64,000 nucleotides of DNA from Rhodobiaceae bacterium (GTDB lineage Bacteria; Pseudomonadota; Alphaproteobacteria; Rhizobiales; Tepidamorphaceae), in assembly GCA_020637895.1 (NCBI GenBank), contig JACKJP010000002.1, positions 1,116,001-1,180,000 of the forward strand. The letters run 5' to 3'. The notes under the pieces were generated by a model. That model was not told the origin of the DNA. It saw only the letters and a list, made by a program, of their open reading frames with translations, and did not search any database. Of the stretch, positions 10,970 to 20,414 are shown one piece after another (position 1 is the stretch's first letter; each line of letters opens with the position of its first letter). The position numbers were made by a program, and so were the translations under genes.

Positions 10970-12169
10970 CTATTCGCCGGCCAGTCCGGCGATCGCTTCG
11001 GCGAATTCGTCAGCCTCGAAGGGCTGGAGATCGTCTATCCCCTCGCCGACACCTATAAAATGGACCGGAAGGGCGTATTTCGCGGCGATCGCAACGAGGA
11101 TGCCGCCACGCGCCGTACCGTCCAGCTTTGTCATCACGATACCGGTAACACCTGCAATTTTGGTAAATATTTCCGCTTGTGTTAGCGCGTTCTGTCCGGT
11201 GGTCGCATCAAGGACGAGAAGCACCGAATGGGGGGCTTCAGGGTCCTGCTTGCCGATGACGCGGATCACCTTTTCCAGTTCCGCCATCAGGTCGGTCTTG
11301 TTCTGAAGGCGTCCTGCCGTGTCGATCAGCAGCACGTCGCTGCCTTCCTGCCTTGCCCGCGCCATGGCATCAAAGGCAAGCCCCGACGCATCGGCGCCCG
11401 TATTGCCTGCCACGACAGGCGCGCCCGAACGCTCACCCCAGATCTTCAGCTGCTCGATGGCGGCTGCGCGGAACGTATCGCCGGCGGCCAGCATCACCTT
11501 GCGCCCGTCCCGGGCAAATTTCTGGGCGAGCTTGCCGATCGTCGTCGTCTTGCCGCTGCCATTGACGCCGACGACCAGAATGACATGCGGTTTACCCTTG
11601 CCGATTTCAAGCGGGCGCGCGACCGGTTCGAGGACGCGGCCGACTTCGGCTGCAAGCACCGCGCGGACTTCCTCGGGCGCGATCTGCTTGTCGTAGCGGC
11701 TGGCGGCGAGGGTCTCGGTAATCCGCGTTGCGGTTTCGACACCGAGATCGGCCTGGATCAGGACATCCTCAAGATCCTGGATCGTCTCGTCGTCGAGCTT
11801 GCGACGGCTGACGATGTTGGCGATGCCCTCGCTAAGAGCGTTGGAGGATTTGGAAAGCCCGTCGCGCAGGCGCGAAAACCAGCCCCTCCGTGGTGCCTCG
11901 GACGGGGCGATCTCCGGTTCCGGCAACAGCGGTTCAGGGAAGGGAACATCTTCCTCGGCCTCGACCATCTGGCGCAGATCGTCTTCGACCGTCTCTATCG
12001 CCTCCGGCGCTATCGTTTCGACTTCGGGCTGCTCTTCGACTGCAGGCTCAGGTTGCGCTGCAGCGGTTTCGGCAGCATCGCCATTGCGGGCAGCCTCCTC
12101 GGCCACAGCCGCGCTGGCGGTGTCGTCGCCGCCAAAAATGCGTCTGAACAGGCCAGGCTTCTTGCTCAT
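10970..12169 (-). CDS. ftsY: Signal recognition particle receptor FtsY
   Basis: 399 residues. An acidic Ala/Glu/Pro-rich A-domain (about 10-95) is followed by the NG GTPase domain: GVNGSGKTTT (G1), DTFRAAA, DTAGRLQNK and TKLDGTARGG, with a terminal FIGVGEGIDDLQPF. It docks ribosome-nascent-chain-SRP complexes at the membrane. Its partner Ffh is encoded divergently about 2.5 kb away in the same window. It lies 29 bases after mtaB, within an operon. Confidence 0.97.
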   Translation of the reverse strand: MSKKPGLFRRIFGGDDTASAAVAEEAARNGDAAETAAAQPEPAVEEQPEVETIAPEAIETVEDDLRQMVEAEEDVPFPEPLLPEPEIAPSEAPRRGWFSRLRDGLSKSSNALSEGIANIVSRRKLDDETIQDLEDVLIQADLGVETATRITETLAASRYDKQIAPEEVRAVLAAEVGRVLEPVARPLEIGKGKPHVILVVGVNGSGKTTTIGKLAQKFARDGRKVMLAAGDTFRAAAIEQLKIWGERSGAPVVAGNTGADASGLAFDAMARARQEGSDVLLIDTAGRLQNKTDLMAELEKVIRVIGKQDPEAPHSVLLVLDATTGQNALTQAEIFTKIAGVTGIVMTKLDGTARGGILVAIAAKYALPVHFIGVGEGIDDLQPFEADEFAEAIAGLAGE

Positions 12170-12198
12170 GCCGGTCCTTCTTCTTCAGTCGTGTTGCT

Positions 12199-13461
12199 TC
12201 AGGCCGCCCGGGCAGTCAGCCGCGCGCCGTCATGGCCGTTCACGACCATCGATGCGATCGCGCCGGGCGCCGCCTCGTGCTCGAAGTGAACGGGGGTGAA
12301 ATGTTCCGTACGGCCGTTGCCGGGGGTCTCTACCAGAACCTGCCGCGTCGCGCCGCGCTGACTCTCCAGATGGCGATGCAACGCCTCTTCACCCTTTTCC
12401 CGCAGGCGCTTCGCCCGCTCCTTGACCAGTTGCCTGTCGAGTTGCGGCATGCGGGCCGCCGGCGTTCCCTTGCGTGGCGAGAAGGGGAACACATGCAGGA
12501 AAGTCAGGCCGCACTCGTCGACGATGGCGAGCGAGTTGCGGAACATGTCTTCCGTCTCGGTCGGGAAGCCGGCGATGATGTCGGCACCGAAGACGACATC
12601 GGGGCGACTCATGCGCATGTCTTCGCAGAAGCGGATCGTGTCGTCGCGCAGATGGCGGCGCTTCATGCGCTTCAGGATCATGTCGTCGCCGGCCTGGAGC
12701 GAGAGGTGCAGATGCGGCATCAGGCGCGGCTCGGAAGCGATCACCTCCAGCAGTGCCGGATCGGCCTCGACGGAATCGATTGACGAAAGGCGCAGGCGGG
12801 GCAGATCGGGCACGCCGCGCAGGATCGCCCTGGCCAGCGTGCCAAGCTTCGGTGAGCCGGGAAGGTCTGCGCCATAGGCGGTGATATCGACGCCGGTCAA
12901 CACGACTTCGCGATAGCCGTTGCCAACAAGCCGGCGGATCTGTTCCACCACGACGCCCATCGGTACCGAGCGCGACGGCCCGCGGCCAAAGGGGATGATA
13001 CAGAATGTGCAGCGGTGGTCGCAGCCATTCTGGACCTGGACGAAAGCGCGGGCGCGTTCCGTCAGCCCGTCGATCAGATGCGTCGCCGTCTCGCGCACGG
13101 ACATGATGTCGTTGACGCGGATCTTCTCGCTATCCTCGGTTCCGAAGCCCTGCGGCCTGTAGGATGCCGGCTCCAGCTTCTCGGCATTGCCGATGACGGC
13201 GTCGACCTCGGGCATCGCCGCAAAGGTTTCCGCTTCGGTCTGGGCGGCGCAACCGGTGACGATCAGCCGTGCGTCCGGCCGCTCGCGGCGGATGCGTCGG
13301 ATCGTCTGGCGCGCCTGCCTCACGGCTTCGGCCGTCACCGCACAGGTATTGATGAGTACCGTGTTTTCGCTGCCGGCTTCCTCGGCGGCGGCGCGCATGA
13401 CTTCCGACTCATAGGCGTTGAGGCGGCAGCCGAAGGTGACGATATCGACTTTATTCGTCAT
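12199..13461 (-). CDS. mtaB: tRNA (N6-threonylcarbamoyladenosine(37)-C2)-methylthiotransferase MtaB
   Basis: 420 residues of the radical-SAM methylthiotransferase family. An N-terminal UPF0004 domain carries three cluster cysteines (FGCRLNAYES, NTCAVT, VTGCAA), a radical-SAM CxxxCxxC is at CDHRCTFC, and a C-terminal TRAM-like region follows. It converts t6A37 to ms2t6A in tRNA. The ATG at 13461 (MTNKVDIVTFGC) overlaps the dapF stop by one base (TGATG); longer upstream starts run through dapF. Confidence 0.95.
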   Translation of the reverse strand: MTNKVDIVTFGCRLNAYESEVMRAAAEEAGSENTVLINTCAVTAEAVRQARQTIRRIRRERPDARLIVTGCAAQTEAETFAAMPEVDAVIGNAEKLEPASYRPQGFGTEDSEKIRVNDIMSVRETATHLIDGLTERARAFVQVQNGCDHRCTFCIIPFGRGPSRSVPMGVVVEQIRRLVGNGYREVVLTGVDITAYGADLPGSPKLGTLARAILRGVPDLPRLRLSSIDSVEADPALLEVIASEPRLMPHLHLSLQAGDDMILKRMKRRHLRDDTIRFCEDMRMSRPDVVFGADIIAGFPTETEDMFRNSLAIVDECGLTFLHVFPFSPRKGTPAARMPQLDRQLVKERAKRLREKGEEALHRHLESQRGATRQVLVETPGNGRTEHFTPVHFEHEAAPGAIASMVVNGHDGARLTARAA

Positions 13462-14348
13462 CACGCGGCCCCGACATTGGCTTCGATCGCGGGGTCGAAA
13501 ACGCCCTCGTGCTCCAGCTCCCACGGGCCGGTCATCAGGATGTGGCCATCCTCGCGCCATTCGATCAGAAGATCGCCGCCCGGCAATGTAACCCTCACCG
13601 TGCGGTCGGTCCGCTTGGTGCGCGCGGCCGACACGGCGGCGGCGCAGGCGGCCGAGCCACAAGCCCTTGTCAGCCCCGCGCCACGCTCCCAGACGCGCAG
13701 GATGATGTGGCCGCGATCAACGACCTGCGCGAGGGAGATATTGGCGCGCTCGGGGAAGATCGGGTGGTTCTCCAGCATCGGCCCGAGCCGTGCCAGATCA
13801 TATGCGCCCGCATCCTCAACCCAGAAGATCGCGTGCGGATTGCCGACATTGACGACCGAGGGCGAATGGAGGACCGGGTTATCGATCGGGCCGATCTGCA
13901 ATTCGATCGCGCGGGTATCGGCGAATTCCTCTGACAGCGGGATTTCGTCCCAGCGGAACCTCGGCGTTCCCATATCGACCGTGATCTGACCATCGGCCGC
14001 GCGCCAGACAGGCAGGATGCCCGCCGAGGTGCGCAATGTCAGGCTGTCGCTTCCCGTTTCAGCAAACAGTCTTGCCGCGACGCAGCGGGTGCCGTTGCCG
14101 CAGGCGCCCGACAGCGAGCCGTCATTATTGAAGATCGTCATGTCGGCGTCGACGCCGTCCCGGGTCGGATCGCCGATCAGCATGAGCTGGTCGAAGGCCG
14201 TTTCGGGCCGTGCGGCGAGCGCGCGGGCGAGCGCCGCATCGACGCCGGGGGCGCCGGCGCGCGCGTCGACGACGAGGATCTCGTTGCCGGCCCCGTTCAT
14301 CTTTGCATAGCGGATCGCGCGCGTCTGGCTCATCGCTTCAAGCTTCAA
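13461..14348 (-). CDS. dapF: Diaminopimelate epimerase
   Basis: About 290-295 residues. Both catalytic cysteine contexts are present: GACGNGTRC and TRACGSAACA, as in the two-base epimerase that converts LL- to meso-diaminopimelate for lysine and peptidoglycan. The start MSQTRAIRYAKMNGAGN (15 bases inside the marked start) is the more family-like alternative. It leads the dapF-mtaB-ftsY-yciB unit and is divergent from ffh. Confidence 0.96.
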   Translation of the reverse strand: MKLEAMSQTRAIRYAKMNGAGNEILVVDARAGAPGVDAALARALAARPETAFDQLMLIGDPTRDGVDADMTIFNNDGSLSGACGNGTRCVAARLFAETGSDSLTLRTSAGILPVWRAADGQITVDMGTPRFRWDEIPLSEEFADTRAIELQIGPIDNPVLHSPSVVNVGNPHAIFWVEDAGAYDLARLGPMLENHPIFPERANISLAQVVDRGHIILRVWERGAGLTRACGSAACAAAVSAARTKRTDRTVRVTLPGGDLLIEWREDGHILMTGPWELEHEGVFDPAIEANVGAA

Positions 14349-14634
14349 TCATCATCTCTTTACGCGGCCCTTATAGGCCCCGCGCCCCTTTCTTGCCAGT
14401 CGCTTGCGGCCACCGGCGAATTGACATTTGCGGCCGTTGCCGGTAGCTCAGCGGCCAAACCGGAAGAATGATGTCTTTCGATCCGCCGACCGGGACGCCA
14501 TATGATCCCGGAGGTCAACGTCCGCCAGCGCTGTGCGCCCGCGGGCGCGAAAGGCATTTGGAGCTGGGTTGAGATGGTCGGAAGAATGGTGATTTTCAAG
14601 TCTGAGAAGCGCATGGGCGCAAAGGGTGAGGCTC
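14349..14634. promoter_or_regulatory. Divergent dapF / ffh intergenic region
   Basis: 286 bases. A TTGACA hexamer at 14421-14426 with TAGCTC 17 bases later could be a plus-strand promoter for ffh, although that -10 is weak. No operator, terminator or RNA gene is evident. A 34-codon ATG ORF (14468-14572) is present but unsupported. Confidence 0.35.
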
Positions 14635-16185
14635 ATGTTTGAGAGCCTGTCCTCACGCCTGTCCGGCATTCTCGACGGGCTGACCCGGCGCGGTGCGCTT
14701 TCGGAAGCCGATGTCGCCGCGGCGCTGCGCGAAGTGCGCCGGGCGCTGCTTGAGGCCGACGTCGCGCTCGATGTCGTGCGCGAGTTCACCGACAAGGTTC
14801 GCGAACGTGCGGTCGGCGCGGCGGTCGTCAAATCGGTCACGCCCGGCCAGATGGTCGTCAAGATCGTCAACGATGCGCTGGTGGAAACGCTGGGCGGGTC
14901 GGGCGAGGGTATCAGCCTCAATGCCGCGCCGCCGGTGCCGATCATGATGGTCGGCCTTCAGGGCTCGGGCAAGACGACGACCAGCGCCAAGATCGCCAAG
15001 CGCTTGACGGAAAAGTCGAAGAAGAAGGTCCTGATGGCCTCGCTCGACACCCGCCGTCCGGCGGCTCAGGAGCAGCTGAAGATCCTCGGCGAGCAGGCGA
15101 GTGTCGCAACGCTGCCGATCGTTGCCGGACAGGATCCGGTGCAGATCGCCAAGCGCGCGATGGAGGCCGGGCGTCTCGGCGGCTATGACGTCGTCATCCT
15201 CGATACCGCCGGCCGCCTGCATGTCGATGAAGGCCTGATGCGCGAGATGGCGGATATCAAGGCCGCCACCAACCCGCATGAAGTGCTGCTTGTCGCCGAC
15301 GCCCTGACCGGTCAGGACGCGGTCAATCTGGCGCGATCCTTCGATGAGCGCGTTGGCGTGACGGGTATCGTGCTGACGCGAACCGACGGCGACGGGCGCG
15401 GCGGCGCGGCGCTTTCCATGCGCGCCGTCACCGGCAAGCCGATCAAGCTCGTAGGCACGAGCGAAAAGCTCGACGGGCTTGAGGATTTCCATCCCGAGCG
15501 TGTCGCCTCGCGCATTCTCGGCATGGGCGACGTCGTGAGCCTCGTGGAACGCGCGGCGGAAACGATCGACAAGGAAAAGGCCGAGGCGATCGCCGAGCGC
15601 ATGCGCAAGGGCCAGTTCGATCTCAACGACCTTGCCGAGCAGCTGCGGCAGATGGAACGGATGGGCGGCATGAGCGGCGTGCTCGGCATGCTGCCCGGCA
15701 TCGGCAAGATGAAAAAGCAGCTCGATGCGGCCAATATCGACAAGACCGTCTTCCAGCGGCAGCTGGCGATCATCTCCTCGATGACGCCGACTGAACGGCG
15801 CAAGCCGGATGTGCTCAAGGCCAGCCGCAAGAAACGCGTTGCCGCCGGTTCGGGCACGAAGGTCGAAGAGATCAACCGGCTTTTGAAGATGCATCGCCAG
15901 ATGGCCGACATGATGAAGGCGATGGGCGGCAAGAAGGGCGCCGGCCTGATGGGCAAGATGATGGGCGCGCTCGGCGCCGGGCCGGGTTTCGGTCCAGGCG
16001 GTGGAATGCCAGGCGGCATGCCCGACATCGACCCGAAGGTTCTCGAACAGATGCAGAAATCGGGACAGTTGCCGAAAGGCCTGCCCCCCGGCCTCGCGCA
16101 GGGGCTTCCCAAAGGACTTCCCGGCCTTGGCGGCGGTGGGCTTCCCGGCCTGCCCGGACTGCCCAAGGGACCGGGCAAGAAATGA
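14635..16185 (+). CDS. ffh: Signal recognition particle protein Ffh
   Basis: 516 residues: N domain, GTPase G domain (GLQGSGKTTTSAKIAK, DTRRPAAQEQL, DTAGRLHVDE, TRTDGDGRGG) and a methionine-rich M domain (MGGMSGVLGMLPGIGKMKK onward) that binds signal peptides and SRP RNA. The C-terminus is a long Gly/Pro/Met/Leu-rich tail. ATG 14635 has AAGGGTGAG upstream; a GTG at 14626 is an alternative. It is first in ffh-rpsP-rimM-trmD-rplS. Confidence 0.97.
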   Translation: MFESLSSRLSGILDGLTRRGALSEADVAAALREVRRALLEADVALDVVREFTDKVRERAVGAAVVKSVTPGQMVVKIVNDALVETLGGSGEGISLNAAPPVPIMMVGLQGSGKTTTSAKIAKRLTEKSKKKVLMASLDTRRPAAQEQLKILGEQASVATLPIVAGQDPVQIAKRAMEAGRLGGYDVVILDTAGRLHVDEGLMREMADIKAATNPHEVLLVADALTGQDAVNLARSFDERVGVTGIVLTRTDGDGRGGAALSMRAVTGKPIKLVGTSEKLDGLEDFHPERVASRILGMGDVVSLVERAAETIDKEKAEAIAERMRKGQFDLNDLAEQLRQMERMGGMSGVLGMLPGIGKMKKQLDAANIDKTVFQRQLAIISSMTPTERRKPDVLKASRKKRVAAGSGTKVEEINRLLKMHRQMADMMKAMGGKKGAGLMGKMMGALGAGPGFGPGGGMPGGMPDIDPKVLEQMQKSGQLPKGLPPGLAQGLPKGLPGLGGGGLPGLPGLPKGPGKK

Positions 16186-16249
16186 GATCAATCCGGCGCG
16201 AGAAGCGCCTCCGTTCTGAAAACGTCATGACAAGGAAAGACTGAAAACC

Positions 16250-16702
16250 ATGGCTCTTAAAATGCGTCTCGCCCGCGGCGGCGCCAAGAAACGTCCGCAT
16301 TATTCCATCGTGATCGCCGATGCCCGTTCGCCGCGCGACGGCCGCTTCATCGAGAAGATCGGCACCTTCAACCCGATGCTGCCGAAGGATGGCGAGCGCG
16401 TGAAGCTCGATGTCGAACGCGCCAAGCATTGGCTGGCAAACGGCGTGCAGCCGACCGACCGCGTCCTGCGCTTCCTCGACGAAGCCGGCCTTCTGAAGCG
16501 TGACGCCCGCAACAATCCGCAGAAGGCGCTGCCGGGCAAGAAGGCGCAGGAGCGCATCGACGCCCGCAAGCAGGCCGAGGAAGATGCCAAGGCCAAGGCC
16601 GCGGAAGCTGCCGCCGCGCCGGCTGAAGAGGCCCCCGCCGCCGAGGCTCCTGCAGAGGAAGCCCCTGCAGAAGAAGCTGCCAAGGAAGAGACGGCCGGCT
16701 AA
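16250..16702 (+). CDS. rpsP: 30S ribosomal protein S16
   Basis: 150 residues. The S16 core (MALKMRLARGGAKKRPHYSI through WLANGVQPTDRVLRFL) occupies about the first 85. It is followed by a basic linker and a low-complexity Ala/Glu/Pro tail (about 108-150) that is absent from E. coli S16; such acidic tails occur in other Hyphomicrobiales. S16 is an early 30S assembly protein. It lies between ffh and rimM, the classic order. Confidence 0.97.
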   Translation: MALKMRLARGGAKKRPHYSIVIADARSPRDGRFIEKIGTFNPMLPKDGERVKLDVERAKHWLANGVQPTDRVLRFLDEAGLLKRDARNNPQKALPGKKAQERIDARKQAEEDAKAKAAEAAAAPAEEAPAAEAPAEEAPAEEAAKEETAG

Positions 16703-16723
16703 GTTCCGGTTCGTCGACGCCAG

Positions 16724-17278
16724 ATGAAGGAAGAGGCGCGCCCTCTCGTCCATGTCGCCACCATAGGCCAGGCCCATGGCGTACGCGGCGCGGTGACGGT
16801 GCGCAGCTTCCTTGAAGATCCTGCGGATCTGCAGCGTTACAATCCGCTAAAGGGCGAGGACGGACGAAAGTTCGTCCTCAAGCTGCTTTCGCAGCGAAAA
16901 CCGGGCGTATTCGTCGCCGAGGTCGCGGGGATTGGCGATCGCGATCAGGCGGAGGCGTTGAGAAACACGCGCCTGTTCATTTCACGCGACGCGCTGCCGG
17001 CGCCCCAGGACGACGAATACTATCACGCAGACCTCGTCGGACTTGAGGCCCGTGACCGTGACGGCGCGCGGTTCGGCAAGGTGGTCGCCGTCCAGGATTT
17101 CGGTGCCGGCGATCTGCTCGAAATCGAGCTGGCGAGCCGGCGGACGGTTTTCGTTCCTTTCACCAGGGCCATCGTGCCCGAGGTGGATCTCGGTCGCGGC
17201 CATCTCGTCATCGATCCCCCGCCGGGCCTGCTGGACGAGGGCGGGCCAGAGGAGCGCCCTGGCGATGTGGAAGGCTGA
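16724..17278 (+). CDS. rimM: Ribosome maturation factor RimM
   Basis: 184 residues. The N-terminal RimM beta-barrel motif IGQAHGVRGAVTVRSF and a PRC-barrel-like second domain (YYHADLVGLEARD, then VPFTRAIVPEVD) identify the 30S maturation factor that binds S19. It lies 21 bases after rpsP, and its 3' end overlaps trmD by 14 bases. Confidence 0.96.
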   Translation: MKEEARPLVHVATIGQAHGVRGAVTVRSFLEDPADLQRYNPLKGEDGRKFVLKLLSQRKPGVFVAEVAGIGDRDQAEALRNTRLFISRDALPAPQDDEYYHADLVGLEARDRDGARFGKVVAVQDFGAGDLLEIELASRRTVFVPFTRAIVPEVDLGRGHLVIDPPPGLLDEGGPEERPGDVEG

Positions 17279-17981
17279 TGTCCTGACGCTTTTCCCGGAA
17301 CTGTTTCCGGGACCGCTCGGCGCATCCATCCTCGGGCGCGGGATCGAACAGGGCCTCTGGTCGGTTCGTGCAACCGACATTCGCAGCTTTGCAACCGACC
17401 GGCACCGCAGTGTGGACGATACGCCCTCCGGCGGCGGCGCCGGTATGGTCATGCGGGCCGATGTCCTTGCCGCAGCGATTGATGCCATCTCCGCGGAAGA
17501 CGACGGCAGGCCGCGTCTTCTGATGTCGCCGCGCGGCGCGCCCTTCAACCAGCAGACCGCGCGCAGCCTGAGCGAAGGTCCGGGATGCGTGATCGTTTGC
17601 GGACGCTTTGAAGGTGTCGACGAGCGGGTGATCGAGGCGCGGGGTCTGAAAGAAATATCGCTCGGCGATTTTATCCTTGCCGGCGGGGAAGTCGCGGCCA
17701 TGGCGATGATAGAAGCCACGGTGAGGCTGCTGCCGGGCGTATTGGGGGCAGCGGAATCGGCAGCGGATGAAAGTTTCGAGGCGGGAATCCTTGAATATCC
17801 GCACTATACGCGGCCGGCTGTTTTCGAGGGCCGGACGATCCCGGAGGTGCTTACCAGCGGCGATCACGGTGCGGTGCGGCGGTGGCGCGAGGAGCAGGCG
17901 CTGGCTCTGACCCGAAACAGGCGACCCGATCTTCTTGAAAACCGGGCAAAAAAGAACGGCCCCCCTATCGACAAGCGGTGA
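17265..17981 (+). CDS. trmD: tRNA (guanine(37)-N1)-methyltransferase
   Basis: 238 residues. The SPOUT-family trefoil-knot elements CGRFEGVDERVIEARG and EISLGDFILAGGE, and the substrate loop DDTPSGGGAGMVM, are textbook TrmD, which makes m1G37 in tRNA. The ATG at 17265 (MWKADVLTLFPELFPG) has GGAG 11 bases upstream and sits inside the end of rimM, so the two are translationally coupled. Longer in-frame starts overlap rimM too far. Confidence 0.97.
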   Translation: MWKADVLTLFPELFPGPLGASILGRGIEQGLWSVRATDIRSFATDRHRSVDDTPSGGGAGMVMRADVLAAAIDAISAEDDGRPRLLMSPRGAPFNQQTARSLSEGPGCVIVCGRFEGVDERVIEARGLKEISLGDFILAGGEVAAMAMIEATVRLLPGVLGAAESAADESFEAGILEYPHYTRPAVFEGRTIPEVLTSGDHGAVRRWREEQALALTRNRRPDLLENRAKKNGPPIDKR

Positions 17982-18090
17982 CTTTTATTCTAGAGAACGC
18001 GCGACTTCGAGACATGTCCGCGCCGGCCATGGCCTTTGCAGAAGAGCAAGCGGCCGCTTTTGGCGATTGACGAGACTTATGGTGACGACG

Positions 18091-18804
18091 ATGAACATCA
18101 TTCAGGAAATCGAACAGGCGCACGCCGCAGAACTGGCTGAAAAGCGCGCCATCCCCGAATTCCGCCCCGGCGATACGCTGCGCGTCAACGTGCGCGTGAC
18201 GGAAGGCGAGCGCACCCGCGTTCAGGCCTATGAGGGCGTTTGCATTGCGCGCAACGGCGCCGGGCTCCAGGAGAGCTTCACCGTTCGCAAGATCTCCTAT
18301 GGCGAAGGCGTGGAGCGTGTCTTCCCGGTCTATTCGCCGGTACTGGAGTCGATCGACGTTGTGCGCCGCGGCCGCGTTCGCCGTGCCAAGCTCTATTATC
18401 TGCGCGATCGCCGCGGCAAATCGGCCCGTATCGCCGAGCGCGTGACGAAACGTGACGTGGCTGCGCCGGAAAAGGGCGAAGCCAAGCCGGTGAAGCTGTT
18501 CGACAAGCCGAAGGGCCCTGCCGACGACCTCACGAAGATCAATGGCGTTGGCGAGGTTCTGGTCGAGAAGCTCAACGCGCTGGGTATCACCCAGTTCGAG
18601 CAGATCGCCAACTTCTCCGATCAGGACATCGTGCGTGTCGATGAGGTCCTCGACTTCAAGGGCCGGATCGAGCGCGAGGACTGGATCGGTCAGGCGAAGA
18701 CGCTTCTTGCCGAATCGACCGCCGACGAAGCCGTTCAGGCCGCAGCCGAGGAAGAAGGCCTTGCGGCGGAAACGGCTCCGGCCGAAGGCGAAGACAAGGC
18801 CTGA
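18091..18804 (+). CDS. rplS: 50S ribosomal protein L19 with a helix-hairpin-helix C-terminal extension
   Basis: 237 residues, about twice the E. coli length. The L19 core (MNIIQEIEQ to LYYLRDRRGKSARI) fills about 1-115. A linker leads into about 145-210, DDLTKINGVGEVLVEKLNAL then FKGRIEREDWIGQAKTLL, which closely resembles the helix-hairpin-helix tail usually found on alphaproteobacterial L21. A Glu/Ala-rich end follows. L19 sits at the 30S/50S interface. ATG 18091 is preferred over 18079. Confidence 0.95.
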   Translation: MNIIQEIEQAHAAELAEKRAIPEFRPGDTLRVNVRVTEGERTRVQAYEGVCIARNGAGLQESFTVRKISYGEGVERVFPVYSPVLESIDVVRRGRVRRAKLYYLRDRRGKSARIAERVTKRDVAAPEKGEAKPVKLFDKPKGPADDLTKINGVGEVLVEKLNALGITQFEQIANFSDQDIVRVDEVLDFKGRIEREDWIGQAKTLLAESTADEAVQAAAEEEGLAAETAPAEGEDKA

Positions 18805-18852
18805 CACCCGCCAGGCGACTACCGGAGCGCCGCTCCGGACTTTTGAAAGACG

Positions 18853-18884
18853 AACGCGGGGTCCGAAAGGCCCCCGCGTTTTTG
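18853..18884 (+). terminator. Terminator of the ffh-rpsP-rimM-trmD-rplS unit
   Basis: AACGCGGGG (18853-18861) pairs perfectly with CCCCGCGTT (18872-18880), followed by TTTTTGTTTT. It is a strong intrinsic terminator 48 bases after rplS. Confidence 0.88.
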
Positions 18885-18926
18885 TTTTCGTAATGCCCGG
18901 AAGAACGGGCTCCCAAGCAACAATGC

Positions 18927-18958
18927 TTGACCGGTGCGGATGGGATACCCCATATCCC
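18927..18958 (+). promoter_or_regulatory. Candidate leuC promoter with overlapping inverted repeat
   Basis: TTGACC (18927-18932) is a good -35; a -10 candidate lies at about 18950-18956 (CCATAT or CATATC, spacing 17-18). GGGATA (18942-18947) and TATCCC (18953-18958) form an inverted repeat over the -10 region that could bind a repressor or simply be chance. The leuC ATG is about 25 bases beyond the expected transcription start. Confidence 0.35.
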
Positions 18959-18986
18959 CACCGCGGAATTTGATGAGGAAGGTTCA

Positions 18987-20393
18987 ATGGCGCGTACGCT
19001 TTACGACAAGATCTGGGACGATCATCTGGTGGAACAGGCCGAGGACGGCACGTCGGTCCTCTATATTGATCGCCATCTCGTCCACGAGGTGACGAGCCCG
19101 CAGGCCTTCGAGGGTCTGCGCATGAGCGGGCGTCAGGTGCGCCAGCCGCAAAAGACGCTCGCCGTCGTCGATCACAACGTACCGACCACCGACCGTTCCA
19201 AGGGCATCGATGACCCGGAAAGCCGCCTGCAGGTGCAGACGCTCGCCGACAACGCCGCCGAATTCGGCATCGACTACTTCAACGAGCGCGACAAGCGTCA
19301 GGGCATCGTTCACATCATCGGTCCCGAGCAGGGCTTCACCCTGCCCGGCACGACGATCGTCTGTGGCGACAGCCATACGTCCACGCATGGCGCTTTCGGC
19401 GCGCTGGCGCACGGTATCGGCACCTCGGAAGTCGAGCATGTGCTGGCGACGCAGACGCTGATCCAGAAGAAGGCCAAGAACATGCGCGTCAGCGTCAACG
19501 GGCAACTGCCCGAGGGTGTCACCGCCAAGGATATCATCCTTGCCATCATCGGCGAGATCGGCACCGCGGGCGGCACCGGCCATGTGCTTGAATATGCCGG
19601 CGACGCGATCCGTTCGCTGTCGATGGAAGGCCGCATGACGGTCTGCAACATGTCGATCGAGGGCGGCGCCCGCGCCGGTCTCATCCAGCCGGACGAGAAG
19701 ACCTACGAATATCTCAAGGGCCGCCCGCGCGCGCCGAAGGGTGCGGAATGGGACGCGGCGGTCAAATATTGGGACACGCTGTTTTCGGAAGACGGCGCGC
19801 ATTTCGATTCAGAGATCAAGCTCGATGCCTCCAACCTGCCGCCGATCGTTACCTGGGGCACCAGCCCGGAGAACGTCGCGACGATCACCGGCCGCGTGCC
19901 GACGGTCGACGACGGGGAAACGGATGCCAAGCGCGCCTCGATCAAGCGCGCGCTTGCCTATATGGGCCTGAACGGCGGCGAGAAGATCTCCGATATCGCG
20001 CTCGACCGGGTGTTCATCGGCTCATGCACGAATGGCCGCATCGAAGACCTGCGCGCGGCCGCGGCGATCGTGCGGGGGCACCATGTCTCCGACCGCATCA
20101 ATGCGATGGTCGTGCCCGGTTCCGGCCTCGTGAAGGAACAGGCCGAGGCTGAGGGTCTGGACAAGATTTTCCTCGAAGCCGGCTTTGAATGGCGCGAGCC
20201 GGGCTGCTCGATGTGCCTTGCGATGAACGCCGACAAGCTGGCGCCGGAAGAGCGTTGTGCCTCGACCTCGAACCGCAACTTCGAAGGGCGCCAGGGGTTC
20301 AAGGGTCGCACCCACCTCGTATCGCCCGCGATGGCGGCAGCTGCCGCAATCGCCGGACGTTTCGTCGATGTGCGGGAGTGGCAGCGTCACTGA
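18987..20393 (+). CDS. leuC: 3-isopropylmalate dehydratase large subunit
   Basis: 468 residues, the aconitase-superfamily catalytic subunit of isopropylmalate isomerase in leucine synthesis. Fe-S ligand contexts include VFIGSCTNGRIEDL and EPGCSMCLAMN; VCGDSHTSTHGAFG lies in the active site. The start MARTLYDKIWDDH has GAGGAAGG upstream. The partner leuD is about 0.5 kb downstream on the opposite strand, not co-transcribed. Confidence 0.97.
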   Translation: MARTLYDKIWDDHLVEQAEDGTSVLYIDRHLVHEVTSPQAFEGLRMSGRQVRQPQKTLAVVDHNVPTTDRSKGIDDPESRLQVQTLADNAAEFGIDYFNERDKRQGIVHIIGPEQGFTLPGTTIVCGDSHTSTHGAFGALAHGIGTSEVEHVLATQTLIQKKAKNMRVSVNGQLPEGVTAKDIILAIIGEIGTAGGTGHVLEYAGDAIRSLSMEGRMTVCNMSIEGGARAGLIQPDEKTYEYLKGRPRAPKGAEWDAAVKYWDTLFSEDGAHFDSEIKLDASNLPPIVTWGTSPENVATITGRVPTVDDGETDAKRASIKRALAYMGLNGGEKISDIALDRVFIGSCTNGRIEDLRAAAAIVRGHHVSDRINAMVVPGSGLVKEQAEAEGLDKIFLEAGFEWREPGCSMCLAMNADKLAPEERCASTSNRNFEGRQGFKGRTHLVSPAMAAAAAIAGRFVDVREWQRH

Positions 20394-20414
20394 CGTTGCA
20401 AAATCCGGAAAATG

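Noticed and set aside
14468..14572. 34-codon ORF between dapF and ffh
   Set aside because: It has a weak GGAAG before a double ATG but no recognisable features; probability of chance is high.
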